Assembly (NCBI RefSeq): GCF_011799805.1
Contig: NZ_WXUB01000001.1
Coordinates: 248,001 to 312,000 of the forward strand
Length of the DNA: 64,000 nucleotides
Direction: 5' to 3'
Origin: Maribellus sediminis
GTDB lineage: Bacteria > Bacteroidota > Bacteroidia > Bacteroidales > Prolixibacteraceae
The notes under the pieces are model-generated. The model was not told the origin of the DNA, searched no databases, and was given only the letters and a program-made list of their open reading frames with translations. This document shows positions 34,213 through 45,000 of this stretch, piece after piece. Made by a program: the position numbers and the translations under genes. Position 1 is the first letter of the stretch. Every line of letters begins with the position of its first letter.

Positions 34213-35133
34213 TTATCTTTTTTTCAGGTAGAAAGGTAGGTTTGGATCGACTTTGCCACCACCGCCTCTTCTTTTGGTTTCAACTTCGATGAGGTACACC
34301 AAACCAACACTAATTTGTGTAGTAAGCGATAAACGCCGATTATACTTCAGCAGATCCTCATCCATATTATAAGTGAAATTCGGAACGCCGTTAATGATAC
34401 CGGAGTTAACAAGTGTAGCCGTTCCGTCTATTTGAAAGGCCAGGTTATCGGTCAGGTCGTAGTTAAAACCAATGCCAAGTCCACCATGAAAAGCCGGCCA
34501 TTTTTTCTGATCAGAGTTGGAAGTACCACGGGCATAAAGTATGTCGGATTCCGGTTCTGTTGTGATATATCCATCCCAGGCAATATTGGTTTCAGGATCG
34601 TATCCACCTGTCATTTGTGTATAAACCGGATGTTCTTTATACGATAGATCGGTCCCCACAAAAGCCACAACACCCGTTAGTTTTACAAAGGGCTGAAAGT
34701 TGGATTCAGGGAAAAAAAAGTACTTATAGTTTACTGCCAGGTTGATCAGGGAAGTTTTGTATTTGATAGCTTCCTGGTAATACTCGTTCTGATAATAACT
34801 AAAGTACGGCGTTAAGTAATAATTGTAATAGGGTGGATTGTCGTTGTAGCCTTTTAAAGTAGAATAATCTACTTCGATGCCAAAAAAGCCGCGTTCGGAG
34901 ATTTGAAACAGTACTTCTCCCTCAAATCCGTATGACAGTTGTGGAGTAAAACGTTCGGTGCTTTGGGCTGGTGTATTTGCAATGGCATCAGGATGCGGCA
35001 CGTCAGAGCTGCCAAATTCGCTGATTAACATTCCCGAGTTGGCTGCAATGCGGAATCCTACCAGCTGAGAATTAGCTATTCCGGGCAATATCGAAAGCAA
35101 AAATAATAAACATATGATCTTTTTGGCATCCAT
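34213..35133 (-). CDS. Outer-membrane beta-barrel protein (porin-like fold)
   Basis: The start at 35133 gives 306 aa with a signal peptide (MDAKKIICLLFLLSILPGIANS). The remainder has alternating hydrophobic strands such as AALSYGFEG-type segments, SYGFEGEVLFQISERGFFGIEVDY, YKTSLINLAVNYKYFF and FHGGLGIGFNYDLTDNLAFQIDG, as in the 8-12-stranded PorT-like barrels of Bacteroidota. It is Tyr-rich in the middle (PPYYNYYLTPYFSYYQNEYY), probably an external loop. The C-terminus is a short basic, Gly-rich tail, which is unusual for a barrel that normally ends in an aromatic residue. Function is unknown. It is a single minus-strand gene, with the U32 gene upstream on the same strand 68 bp away. Confidence 0.72.
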   Translation of the reverse strand: MDAKKIICLLFLLSILPGIANSQLVGFRIAANSGMLISEFGSSDVPHPDAIANTPAQSTERFTPQLSYGFEGEVLFQISERGFFGIEVDYSTLKGYNDNPPYYNYYLTPYFSYYQNEYYQEAIKYKTSLINLAVNYKYFFFPESNFQPFVKLTGVVAFVGTDLSYKEHPVYTQMTGGYDPETNIAWDGYITTEPESDILYARGTSNSDQKKWPAFHGGLGIGFNYDLTDNLAFQIDGTATLVNSGIINGVPNFTYNMDEDLLKYNRRLSLTTQISVGLVYLIEVETKRRGGGGKVDPNLPFYLKKR

Positions 35134-35201
35134 GTGTAGCAGAAATTGCAAGTCATAAGTTAAGCCGTTTTTCTTAAAAACAAAAGAACATCGTTTAATA
35201 A

Positions 35202-36461
35202 CTAGCGGCGTTCTTTTACTTCCTTGGCGTCAACAACTTTAAAAAGTTTATCTGCTCTTCTTAAAATGGTGTCAATTGGCACAGAGATGCGTTGTCCTTT
35301 TAAACCTTCTTCCACCGGATTTAACTCGAAACGAATTTCGGAAACTTCGCCTTGATATACTCCTGTGGTAGGTCCGGTTACAATAATTTCTTCACCAACT
35401 TTCAGGTTGTTGGTTTCGAGTTTAAGTTCGGCCACACCAATTTTTTTGAAGTAGTTGGTTACTTTTCCGATGTATAATTTTCGTTTGCTGGCCCTTGATC
35501 CGTAATTGTGGCTCCATTCGCCCAAACGTTGACCCAGGTAATAGCCGTCCCAGAATCCACGGTTGAATACCGAAGTCAGTCGCTCGTCCCAGTCTTCAAT
35601 TCGTTCGTCGGTGAAGTCTTTTTCAAAATAAGCTTCCACGGCTTCGCGGTAGCATTGTACCACGGTTTTTACGTATTCGGCTGAACGGGCGCGCCCTTCG
35701 ATTTTGAGGACTGAAACGCCGGCATCGAGTATTTTATTCAGAAAATGAATCGTTTTCAGATCCTTGGGCGACATGATGTATTCGTTGTCGATCTCGATCT
35801 CTGCTCCTGTTTCCTTGTCGGTAACGGTATAAGCACGACGGCAGGTTTGCAAACAGGCACCGCGGTTGGCCGATGAGTTCATTTCGTGTAAGCTGAGGTA
35901 ACATTTCCCGCTGGTGGCCATGCAAAGTGCACCGTGCACAAACATCTCAATTTTTATAAGATCACCATTTGGCCCTTTTACATTTTGCTCTTTAATCTGG
36001 TTACTGATTTCCCAAACGCGGCCCAGGTTCATTTCGCGTGCCAGTACCACAACATCGGCAAAATTGGAATAAAACTTTACTGCCTCGATATTTGTGATGT
36101 TTACCTGCGTTGAAATATGAACTTCGAGGTTGACAGAACGGGCGTACTGAATAACAGAAATATCGGCAGCAATAACTGCAGAAACTCCCGCTTCTTTGGC
36201 GGCGTCAATAACCTCATGCATTTTATCCAACTCGCCATCGAAAATTTCCACGTTCATGGTCAGGTAGGTTTTTACCTTGTTTTCGGTGGCAATGCTTACA
36301 ATTTTACGAAGGTCGTCGAGGTTGAAATTATTGGATGAACGCGATCGCATGTTCAGGTTCTCTACACCAAAATATACTGATCCTGCACCTCCCTGAATAG
36401 CCGCCATTAACGATTCGTACGAACCTACCGGCGCCATAATTTCCACTTCTCTTCGTTCCAT
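35202..36461 (-). CDS. U32-family peptidase-like protein (YegQ/TrhP type)
   Basis: This is a 419-aa cytoplasmic protein. The N-terminal TIM-barrel-like region begins EIMAPVGSYESLMAAIQGGAGSVYFG. The U32 signature lies near residues 170-215: EMFVHGALCMATSGKCYLS, then four cysteines including SSANRGACLQTCRRAY. The C-terminal beta domain includes GRARSAEYVKTVVQCYREAV and VGEEIIVTGPTTG. Members once called collagenases are now tied mainly to tRNA or rRNA hydroxylation (TrhP, RlhA). The cysteines could bind an iron-sulfur cluster. I favour the tRNA 5-hydroxyuridine role, but this rests on family resemblance only. A -7 box lies about 20 bp upstream of the start. Confidence 0.85.
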   Translation of the reverse strand: MERREVEIMAPVGSYESLMAAIQGGAGSVYFGVENLNMRSRSSNNFNLDDLRKIVSIATENKVKTYLTMNVEIFDGELDKMHEVIDAAKEAGVSAVIAADISVIQYARSVNLEVHISTQVNITNIEAVKFYSNFADVVVLAREMNLGRVWEISNQIKEQNVKGPNGDLIKIEMFVHGALCMATSGKCYLSLHEMNSSANRGACLQTCRRAYTVTDKETGAEIEIDNEYIMSPKDLKTIHFLNKILDAGVSVLKIEGRARSAEYVKTVVQCYREAVEAYFEKDFTDERIEDWDERLTSVFNRGFWDGYYLGQRLGEWSHNYGSRASKRKLYIGKVTNYFKKIGVAELKLETNNLKVGEEIIVTGPTTGVYQGEVSEIRFELNPVEEGLKGQRISVPIDTILRRADKLFKVVDAKEVKERR

Positions 36462-36480
36462 TCTGATAAATTTTGCGGCG

Positions 36481-36488
36481 CAAAGTTA
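36481..36488 (-). promoter_or_regulatory. -7 box of the U32 gene
   Basis: On the minus strand TAACTTTG matches TAnnTTTG, 20 bp before the ATG. The strong palindrome at 36492-36524 overlaps where the -33 element should be, so repression or transcript-end coupling is possible. Confidence 0.5.
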
Positions 36489-36491
36489 TTG

Positions 36492-36524
36492 AACTTTTCC
36501 AAAGTCCGAAACTTTGGAAAAGTT
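36492..36524 (-). terminator. Perfect 14-bp inverted repeat after the exporter operon
   Basis: AACTTTTCCAAAGT and ACTTTGGAAAAGTT are exact reverse complements with a 5-nt loop. It lies 24 bp beyond the last gene of the exporter operon. The T-run is weak, so termination is plausible but not certain; an operator for the U32 promoter is the alternative. Confidence 0.6.
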
Positions 36525-36548
36525 TATCATTCAGCGAGATGGAAATAC

Positions 36549-37268
36549 TTACACAAACTTCTCACGTTTCTGCAGGTTGAACAATCCGTATAGTATGAAT
36601 ACCAGCATCCCGATTCCAAGGAATATTCGGTTTTTTCGGATGGTGCCTTCCCAGATTACTTCATTCAAATTATTAGGAATCTTGAATGGATTGAGGAATG
36701 GATTCCACTGCGTATTTCGCATAGCATCCTGCAGAATGAGTAAGGCCACACCAATTAAAACCATGGCAACCGCGGTTCCGTTCCCGTTTTTTATCAGGGT
36801 TGAAAACATAAATCCCATCGATCCCAGGAATATGATCGGGAACATGAGCTGCACCGACATTTCGAAAATATTCACTTTATACAAAAGCACGGATGCCAGC
36901 GCTGAAAACAGCACAATGATTATAAAAACCAGTGTGTAGATCATGATCAGGCGAACGAGCCATACTTTGTATCGGTAATTCGGAATTCCGAACAAAATCT
37001 CCAGCATGCGTGAATCATCGTCGTGCTGAATACCAAATACCGAAGGATAAAAGATCAGCAAAACACCCGGAAAGATGAGCAATCCATAAACGGTATCTTC
37101 ACCCATGCCGCGGTTCTCCAAAACCTGCTGAATGGCAAAAAACAGGAAGAATCCGAGTGCCGCAATCAGGAACCAAATGAAACGGTTTGCAAAAATGATC
37201 TTAAGATTGTACCTGATCATTTTCATCAGGATGTACAAGTTGTTTTTCATATTGAGTTTTGCAGCCAT
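36549..37268 (-). CDS. ABC-2 type permease, last gene of the exporter operon
   Basis: The chosen start at 37268 (MAAKLNMKNN) lies 1 bp after the stop of the RND-ABC fusion and gives 239 aa; the next Met (MKNNLYIL) is an alternative, and a longer reading would overlap by 41 bp. Six hydrophobic helices are visible, with the ABC-2 style soluble loop DDDSRMLEILFGIPNYRYKVWLVR after the second. It has no ATPase of its own; the nearest is the C-terminal domain of the fused upstream protein, whose natural partner it probably is. Substrate is unknown. Confidence 0.82.
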   Translation of the reverse strand: MAAKLNMKNNLYILMKMIRYNLKIIFANRFIWFLIAALGFFLFFAIQQVLENRGMGEDTVYGLLIFPGVLLIFYPSVFGIQHDDDSRMLEILFGIPNYRYKVWLVRLIMIYTLVFIIIVLFSALASVLLYKVNIFEMSVQLMFPIIFLGSMGFMFSTLIKNGNGTAVAMVLIGVALLILQDAMRNTQWNPFLNPFKIPNNLNEVIWEGTIRKNRIFLGIGMLVFILYGLFNLQKREKFV

Positions 37269-37269
37269 T

Positions 37270-40200
37270 TTACATAAAGTCTTTAAGTAAGCACAAATAA
37301 GCATCTTCAAGGTGAGGCGACACGTTTACAGCGTCGGGTGTTGGTTGTTCTTTCGCCAGACAGCGTACCTTGATGTTTTCGCCATCGCGCATGTGGTGAA
37401 CGATCATTTGTTTGTTCGCAAAGTTGTCGAATTCCTTAGCTGGCAACGAGAACTGCCAAACAAATTTATTACCCATATTCACCATATCGCTTGGTGTTCC
37501 AAAGTATTTCAGGTTACCCCGGTTAATTACCGCCACCTGGTTACACGAACTCGAAATGTCTTCGATGATGTGGGTCGAGAATATAACGATACGTTCGCGA
37601 CTCAGTTCTACCAGCAGGTTACGGAAACGGATACGTTCGCGTGGGTCGAGACCGGCAGTTGGTTCGTCAACTACCAGTATTCGTGGTAGGTTCAGGAGTA
37701 TTTGCGCAATTCCGATACGTTGTTTCATACCTCCCGAGAAAGAACCGATCTTATCGTTTCGGCGTTCCCACATGTGAACGTTTTTCAACACGTATTCCAG
37801 GCGTTCGTTTCGAATTGTTGTATCCTTGATTCCTTTCAGAATTGCCTGGTAATCGAGGAATTCCCAGGCCGACATATTCTCGTAGGTTCCAAAAGCCTGA
37901 GGCAGATAACCTATCAATCCCTGAAGTTCTTCACGGTATTTCTGCGTGTCCATTCCATTGATCCAGATCTTTCCGTAACTCTGTTCAAGAATACCGGTAA
38001 TGATCCGCATCATGGTTGATTTTCCTGCACCGTTCGGACCTAGTAATCCAAACATTCCGGTTTTAATTTCGAGCGAAACACCATTGAGTGCCCTGAACGG
38101 TTTCTTACGTTTCCCGATAATCGGTATCTGACGAACCATGGTAAAGTAAGCTCTTCGCAATTTGCCAAAGCGTCCTTCAATACGGGCAACGTTCACATTT
38201 TTGTTATGAATGTATTCGCCAGAACTATAAATGATCAGCAGCAAGAACCAGATGATGCCAATAAAAATAACCATACCCAGGTTATCCCAGTTTTTGTAAA
38301 AAACAAACAGGAAAACTGCGGGAATCACCCAGTAAATGATATTGTATATCCATTTTTTCAGCTTCAAATAAAACTGCTTGCCGCTAGCTTCATGCTGGTT
38401 AATAAGCACCTGATTAAACGGTATCCACAAAAGAAAAGTAAAGAAGTACACGCCATGCGACATGATCCACATCCACAGGTTGCTTTCCAGGTAGAAAAAG
38501 GTAAAATACACTACAAAGACAAACAGCGGTAGTTGCCATACGAGGTCGTAAAAGTCGCGAATGTGTTTATAATCGCGGGTTAATCCGGCACGTTCGCGGA
38601 TTTTGATTCCCGATTTCCATTCGCGGACGAAACGTGAATCGCGGTCGTAAATTTTAACCAGTTTCCTTATTTTAATAACGATCGGCTCTTTTTCGTCGAT
38701 CACTTTTTCGCTGGCTTGTCGCAGGCTGGTCATCACAAAAGCGATAATTCCAGGAACCAGTATGAGCAGCAGCATGTAATCGAGCAGCTGCCAAATAAAT
38801 GAATCAACTTCAAGATAGATCAGGATTGAGCCAACCACGTAGGTTACGATTATCCCGGTTTTTAAACCCCAGTGCAGCGATTTTAACCAGTCGAGTGCAT
38901 TTTCCAATCCGGCATAGAGTGTTGGAATGAAAACCAGAGTCAGCAATGTACTCAGTGCCAAACCGCCGATAACGGTAATGGCAAACGGTGCCCCGATAGC
39001 TCCAACATATTCGGCCTGACCCATAGCAAGCGGGAACAAGGCAACAATAGTCGTAATTGCGGTGATCAGGATCGGACGAACACGCGACAGTCCGGCGGTC
39101 ATTAAAGCACGCGATTTACGGAAGCCACGTTTTCGTAAGATATTCGTAAAGTCGATAAGGATGATACCGTTGTTCACCACCACTCCAATCAGGATAATAA
39201 AGCCCATTAGGGTGTTGGCGTTGAACAGGCTGTTTCCTGTAAAAATCAATGCCAGGAACGAGCCAATTGCAGCCAGCGGGATCGAGAACATCAGTACAAA
39301 CGGTGTTGAAACCGATTCGAAAACTGAGGCCAGAATCATCAGAATAAGGATGAATGCAGCAGCAATCAAAAACTTAAATTCCGAATACTGATCTTCTTCG
39401 TGAACGACTTCAACGGCTACACCCGAAGGCAGTTTATGTGAGCCAATAATATCATCGATCTCCAGGCGATACGCCTCGAGGAGGTCTTTTGATTGTTCAG
39501 CTTCATTAACAAAGCTGTAAGTGAGTTCGATCTGTTTTTCCTGGTTCACGCGGGTAATGCTGGCCATACCATCGGCATAAACCAGTTCGGTCAAATCCTG
39601 CAAATCGTAGGTGGCACCCTGGTTATTGCTGATCTGAAGTCGGCGCAAATCATCGATTCCTTTTTCCGAATCTTCCTCTTCAACACCCTCGGGCAGTTTT
39701 TCTTTTACTACAATTTCGTATTCTTCAGTACCCTGTTTAAAGTTTACACCGGCAGTAAATTCACGGGTAAAGGTTCCCAGTTCTGAAGTAATATTGTTGA
39801 GCGAGATGCCATATTCGGTGAGCAGTAGCTGGTTAAAATACATGTGAACCTCAGGCCGATTCCTTGAAACACTGACGTTGGCACGGCGAATCGATTCCAG
39901 GTCTTCGATGTAGTAGAGCAGGTCGTCGGCAACGCCTTTCATCACGGTGAAGTTTTCGCCTTTAATAACAATACGCTCCTGGTTACTGCCGATTCCCATA
40001 AATTGTGCGAAACCCTGGGTGCCGGAACGTCCTCCGCCACCGCCACCGCGGAAACTACCGCTCGATGTTGGGGCTTCCAGACTTATCTCGGCCTGCGAAA
40101 TATTGTTGAAGCGTTTTTCCACATCGCTTTTAATTTCGGCGATGGTCCGGTCGGCAATGTCTTTATAATCATCTTTCAGAATAAAGGTGAGAATGGCTTC

Positions 40201-41991
40201 CTCCTCTTCGATGGTGGCCATCAGATCTTTCTTCTCTTCAATATCGTTCAAACGGCTTTCTACTTCGGTAACAACCTGGTCGGTGGCATCGAGTGTTGAA
40301 CCGGTTGGCATGGTCACATAAATCGAGAACTGTGTTTCTTCTACTTCGCTAAGGTTGTTTACACTGAGTGCCAGAACAATAAAAACTGTAAGGAAGAACA
40401 TCACAATCGCTCCGATTATGGTGCGACCCGGAACCCGCATACTTGCCTTTAGAAGAAGAACATAAATTTGAATGATGCGGTTGTTGGTGGTTACTTTTTC
40501 GTAGAAAATGTTGTGTTGGCGTTTGCCACGCAGTAACAGGTGAGCGCCCATTGGGATCAACAGCAAAGCAACAAATAAGGAAACCATCAGGGTTGAGATG
40601 ATCGAAATACCTACGTGTTTTCCCAATAGTTTGATCATATATTCGGAGGAGAACAGGAAGGGAAGAAATACTGTAACCGTAGTTAATGTGGCGGCTACGA
40701 TTGATCTCCAAACTTCCTGGGTGCCTTGTGTTACAGCTGTCTCAGCATCAAAGCGGTTCCCCGAAAGCCGGTATATATTTTCGAGCACAACAACGCTGTT
40801 ATCGAGAAGCATCCCGATGGCAAGTACAAGTCCAACCAGTGTTAAACTGTTCAGCGAAAGGTTGAAGGCATAAAAAAGATTGAACGCAGTAAAAACCGAT
40901 ATTGGAATGGCCAGTGCGATGAAGGAAACAATGCGCATGTTCTTCAAAAACATCCACAGCACGAAAATGGCCAGCAGCCCGCCAACCATTGCAAGGTTGA
41001 TCATCTGGTCGATGTTGTTTTCCATGGTTTCGGCCGTGTTGGTCTGAACCACAATTTCGACATCTTTTGCTGCCAGTTTTTCATTCAGCCTGGCGATTTG
41101 ATCTTCAACACGGTGCGAAAGTTCAATCAGGTTGGCTTGTGAATCGCTCACCAGCCGCATCGAAACTGCATCGAGACCATTAACACGGCTGATCGAAGTT
41201 TCTTCACTCACGCCAAAAAATACATCAGCTACGTCGCGCAGATAAATTGGACCTTCGGCTACAACAATGTTTTCTATATCTGAAACCTTGTCGTATTCGG
41301 CTGTTACGTGTACAAAATACTGTTTGTTTGCATCGTGCAGGTAACCGGCAAAAGTTCGGTTTTGCGAGTTCCCGGAAATCGCGCTTCTGATCTGCGAAGG
41401 CGTAATTCCGTATGCTTCGCAGGCAGCCGCATCATAGGTTACTTCAATCGATCTTTCACGTCCTCCGTAAACGGCAACCGAAGCCACTCCGTCGATGTTT
41501 TCTATCTCTGAAGTGATTTCCTGGTCAACGATGTTGCGCACACGGTCTACACCGCCGCTTCCCCTGACCTGCAACTCCATAAACTGGTTGGTGAGTTGTT
41601 CGATATCAACTTTGTTTACCACTACCCTAAAATTGTCATCGAGATCGGCCGTAATCAGATCGATCTTTTCCTGCAGTTTAAGGAAGGTGTATTTTACGTT
41701 TACGTTCTGCTTAAAATTTACCTGTATTGACGCCGAGTTGTTGTTGATGAACGACTCCATGCTTTCGATGCCTTCCATGGTACCAATGGCGCCCTCAATC
41801 GGTATCACTGCCTGGTTTTCCATGTAAGTCGGGTCCACCTCGATGCGCGATTGAATTTGCACATAAAGCATGGGGAGTTCGGCATTTGGCATTAATTCCA
41901 CCGGCAGCATCTTATAGGACACAAAACCCAAAAGGGTAAGCCCTATAAAGAGCATGCTGATGAATATTTTTCTATTTATGATGAACTTCAT
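37270..41991 (-). CDS. RND efflux pump fused to extra helices and an ABC ATPase
   Basis: This is a single 1573-aa open frame. Residues 1 to about 1050 are a full RND (HAE1/AcrB-type) pump: TM1, porter domains, and the TM4 motif GMLLDNSVVVLENI with one of the two usual Asp residues kept. A Gly-rich loop (FRGGGGGGRSG) lies in the second porter half, and TM10-11 read IILIGVVVNNGIILIDF. From about 1060 to 1290 come six further hydrophobic helices joined by basic loops. From about 1295 to the end is a complete ABC ATPase: Walker A GPNGAGKST (1318-1326), signature FSGGMKQR (about 1418-1425), Walker B ILVVDEP (about 1438-1444) and H-loop STH (about 1472). It is closely similar to the separate ATPase at 51165. 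An RND pump normally uses the proton gradient only. No stop or frameshift breaks the join. Confidence 0.93.
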   Translation of the reverse strand: MKFIINRKIFISMLFIGLTLLGFVSYKMLPVELMPNAELPMLYVQIQSRIEVDPTYMENQAVIPIEGAIGTMEGIESMESFINNNSASIQVNFKQNVNVKYTFLKLQEKIDLITADLDDNFRVVVNKVDIEQLTNQFMELQVRGSGGVDRVRNIVDQEITSEIENIDGVASVAVYGGRERSIEVTYDAAACEAYGITPSQIRSAISGNSQNRTFAGYLHDANKQYFVHVTAEYDKVSDIENIVVAEGPIYLRDVADVFFGVSEETSISRVNGLDAVSMRLVSDSQANLIELSHRVEDQIARLNEKLAAKDVEIVVQTNTAETMENNIDQMINLAMVGGLLAIFVLWMFLKNMRIVSFIALAIPISVFTAFNLFYAFNLSLNSLTLVGLVLAIGMLLDNSVVVLENIYRLSGNRFDAETAVTQGTQEVWRSIVAATLTTVTVFLPFLFSSEYMIKLLGKHVGISIISTLMVSLFVALLLIPMGAHLLLRGKRQHNIFYEKVTTNNRIIQIYVLLLKASMRVPGRTIIGAIVMFFLTVFIVLALSVNNLSEVEETQFSIYVTMPTGSTLDATDQVVTEVESRLNDIEEKKDLMATIEEEEAILTFILKDDYKDIADRTIAEIKSDVEKRFNNISQAEISLEAPTSSGSFRGGGGGGRSGTQGFAQFMGIGSNQERIVIKGENFTVMKGVADDLLYYIEDLESIRRANVSVSRNRPEVHMYFNQLLLTEYGISLNNITSELGTFTREFTAGVNFKQGTEEYEIVVKEKLPEGVEEEDSEKGIDDLRRLQISNNQGATYDLQDLTELVYADGMASITRVNQEKQIELTYSFVNEAEQSKDLLEAYRLEIDDIIGSHKLPSGVAVEVVHEEDQYSEFKFLIAAAFILILMILASVFESVSTPFVLMFSIPLAAIGSFLALIFTGNSLFNANTLMGFIILIGVVVNNGIILIDFTNILRKRGFRKSRALMTAGLSRVRPILITAITTIVALFPLAMGQAEYVGAIGAPFAITVIGGLALSTLLTLVFIPTLYAGLENALDWLKSLHWGLKTGIIVTYVVGSILIYLEVDSFIWQLLDYMLLLILVPGIIAFVMTSLRQASEKVIDEKEPIVIKIRKLVKIYDRDSRFVREWKSGIKIRERAGLTRDYKHIRDFYDLVWQLPLFVFVVYFTFFYLESNLWMWIMSHGVYFFTFLLWIPFNQVLINQHEASGKQFYLKLKKWIYNIIYWVIPAVFLFVFYKNWDNLGMVIFIGIIWFLLLIIYSSGEYIHNKNVNVARIEGRFGKLRRAYFTMVRQIPIIGKRKKPFRALNGVSLEIKTGMFGLLGPNGAGKSTMMRIITGILEQSYGKIWINGMDTQKYREELQGLIGYLPQAFGTYENMSAWEFLDYQAILKGIKDTTIRNERLEYVLKNVHMWERRNDKIGSFSGGMKQRIGIAQILLNLPRILVVDEPTAGLDPRERIRFRNLLVELSRERIVIFSTHIIEDISSSCNQVAVINRGNLKYFGTPSDMVNMGNKFVWQFSLPAKEFDNFANKQMIVHHMRDGENIKVRCLAKEQPTPDAVNVSPHLEDAYLCLLKDFM

Positions 41992-42020
41992 CCGTTTGTT
42001 TTATTCTTTTCAGGTTTGTG

Positions 42021-45000
42021 TTAGCTGGCTTTTTCTACTGCTTTGTCCGATCTTACAAATAGCAATCTGAATCTGTCGAGCACATCGTAAACACAAGGAA
42101 TAACCACGAGTGTTAACAAGGTTGAGGTGATCAGACCGCCAACAACGGCCAGTGCCATTGGCGAACGAAGCGATGCACTTTCACCAAAACCAAAGGTCAG
42201 TGGCAGCAGTGCTAAAATCGTGGTCAAGCTGGTCATGATGATCGGGCGGATACGTTGCTGACCGGCCTGTAAAATAGCCTGCCGGCGATCCACTCCGTCG
42301 CGAATAAGCTGGTTGATGCGGTCGATCAGAATTATCGAGTCGTTCACCGCAATACCTACCAGCATAATCACACCGATGATGGCCATAATATTAAATGTTT
42401 TACCCATTATGAAAAAGATGAGTATGGTACCAACAACCGCCAGTGGAATCGTAAGCAGAATGGTGAAAGGATGAATCAGCGACTCGAACTGAGAAGCCAG
42501 AACCATGTACACCAGAACGATCGAAAGGATCAGTGCAAATGTAAGGTTGCTCAGTGATTCCTGACGTTTTTCCTCTTCACCGGTCACCATAATGCGGTAA
42601 TCGGGAAGCAGGTCGATGGTGGCTACATGCTCGCGAATGTCTTTGGCAACATGGTCGAGTGCAACACCTTTTTCGAGTTGTGCAGTAACTTTTCCGATCC
42701 GGTTTTGGTTTCTGCGGATAATTTCTTTAGGAGCTACACCGTACGAAATATCTGCGATTTCGTTCAGCCTGAATACCTGTTCGCCCGAGGTGATCAGAAT
42801 TGAGTTAATCTCATCCAATCCTTTTTCGGGAACTTTGATGGTGATGTCCTGCATTTCGCCATTCTTTTCGAGCTGGCCGGCAGTCCTACCTTCAAGCTGT
42901 TCCTGAATTTGAGAAATTACCGTGCTGATATTGAGGTTGTACATTCCTGCACGCATCCGGTCAACATGCACTTCAACTTCGGGTGCACCGTCTTCAATCG
43001 AAGTTTGAACATTGAACAAACCATTCATCCCGAGCATTTTCTCCTTCACCTGGTTCACAATGTTTTCTATCTCATCGAGTTCTTCTCCGCGAACCTCAAC
43101 AACTACCGGTGCTTCATCGGTTCCGAGAATGGACTGAAGGGCACTTTCTTCCTGAGAAAAGGTCAGTTCCAGACCTTCAACATTAGCTGTTAAATTCGAA
43201 AGCGTTTTTACAATACTTTCAGAAGAAACGGTTGTCTCCGGTTTCAGGATCACTGTTATCTGTGCGGTATTCTCGCCTTCGAAAACGGCAGTTTGATCAC
43301 CGGCGATTCCCGAACTCGGGCCGGCCTGCGCATAAATAATATCAAGGTTATCGCCCAGGTAATCCATCAGAATGTCTTCAATATTCCGAACCGTTGATTC
43401 CGTGCGGCTAAGTTTTGTGCCTTCCTGTAATTTTAAATCAATTTTAAGTTCCCGTGTTTCTGTTTTCGGCATGAATTCCGTTCCGATATAAGGAACCAGC
43501 AAAACCGAAGCACCAATAGCTACAGTGGCAACAATAATTACCAGCCATTTAGCATTTAAAACTTTATCGAGAAAACGACCGTATCCTCCAACCTGTATCG
43601 ACTTGGCTTTAACGGGTGACTTTTTGTTTCGGTAGAAACGATGGTACATCATAGGGATAAGGAAAATAGCTACAACCAGCGATGAAAGCAGTGAGAAAGC
43701 CACTGTCCAGGCCTGGTCTTTAAAGAGCTCGCCCGATGCTCCGTGCAAATAAACAATCGGAAGAAATACTATAATCGTAGTAAGTGTTGAAGCGGTGATC
43801 GCTCCCCCCACTTGTGATGTTCCGGTTATGGCTGCCTCGCGCACACTCATGCCGTTTTCGTGGTTTCTGAAAATGTTTTCCATTACCACGATGGCGTTGT
43901 CTACCAGCATACCCGCACCCAGTGCCAATCCTCCCAATGTCATAATGTTTATGGTGAGGTGGTTGAAATACATCAGGTTAAAGGTGGCAATGATAGAGAT
44001 CGGGATAGCAATACTTACAATCAATGTAGTACCAAGCCGGCGTAAAAACAGGAAGAGAACAACAATCGCCAGCAAAATACCCAGTAAGGCGGTATTCTGA
44101 ACTTCTTTTATCGCACTGCTGATAAAACGTCCCTGGTTGGTAACCTTGGTTAGTTTGTAACCCGGCAAAGCTTTTTCGATGTTTACCAGAGCTTCATCGA
44201 TCTGTTCTACCGATTTAACGGTGTTGTATTTTGTTTCCTTGTATATCGACAAGCCTAAACAACGCTCGCCATTGATGTGAACAATGTTATCCGGTTCCTT
44301 ATTTCCTTCGCGAACAAAGGCAACGTCTTTCAGGTAAACAGGAGCCATTTCAACCGATGATCCGGTTTCGGTGGCTGATTGTGTACGAACTGCTTTGTAA
44401 CCAACAATCAGGTTTTCGAAATCTTCGGCGGTTTGCAGCATGGAAACACCTTTAACAATGTACTGGATTCCCATATCGCTGATACGACCTCCGGAAACAT
44501 TGCGGTTAAAGTTTTCGATGCGTGACGAGATTTCGTCCATTGAAAGATCCTGCGATTCAAGGCGATACACATCTGTTTCGATGATGATCTCGCTTTCTTC
44601 CTGACCAGAAAGTTCCACTTCGGCTACACCTTCCAAACGAACCAGTTCGTTGCGGATGTAGTTTTCCGCTACTTTTCTGAGCTCGTTCATATCGGAAATC
44701 TCATTGTGGGTAAGGCCAATGATCATTACCGGCGTTGTATTCGGGTCGTGCTGGGTTATTTTCAGCTCGTCGATTTCAGCGTTCTGGGTTAGTGTATTTA
44801 ATGCTTTCTGCAGGTCGAGAAAGGCTTCGTCCATGTCCTTGTTCCAGGCATATTCTACGGTGACCTGTGCCGATCCCACGCGCGAAACAGAAGTAACCTG
44901 GATAACATCCGACTGGCGAATGGCCAGTGCTTCGATGTTCTCCACAAACTGTTGCTCCATTTCTTCAGGTGGTCGTTCGCCCGAAGTCACTTCCACAAAA

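Noticed and set aside
37270-41991. The RND-ABC join as a chance readthrough or a frameshift error.
   Set aside because: The join is a long coding linker with six hydrophobic helices, with no stop or frame change, and the ATPase has all motifs. It cannot be excluded fully without read data.
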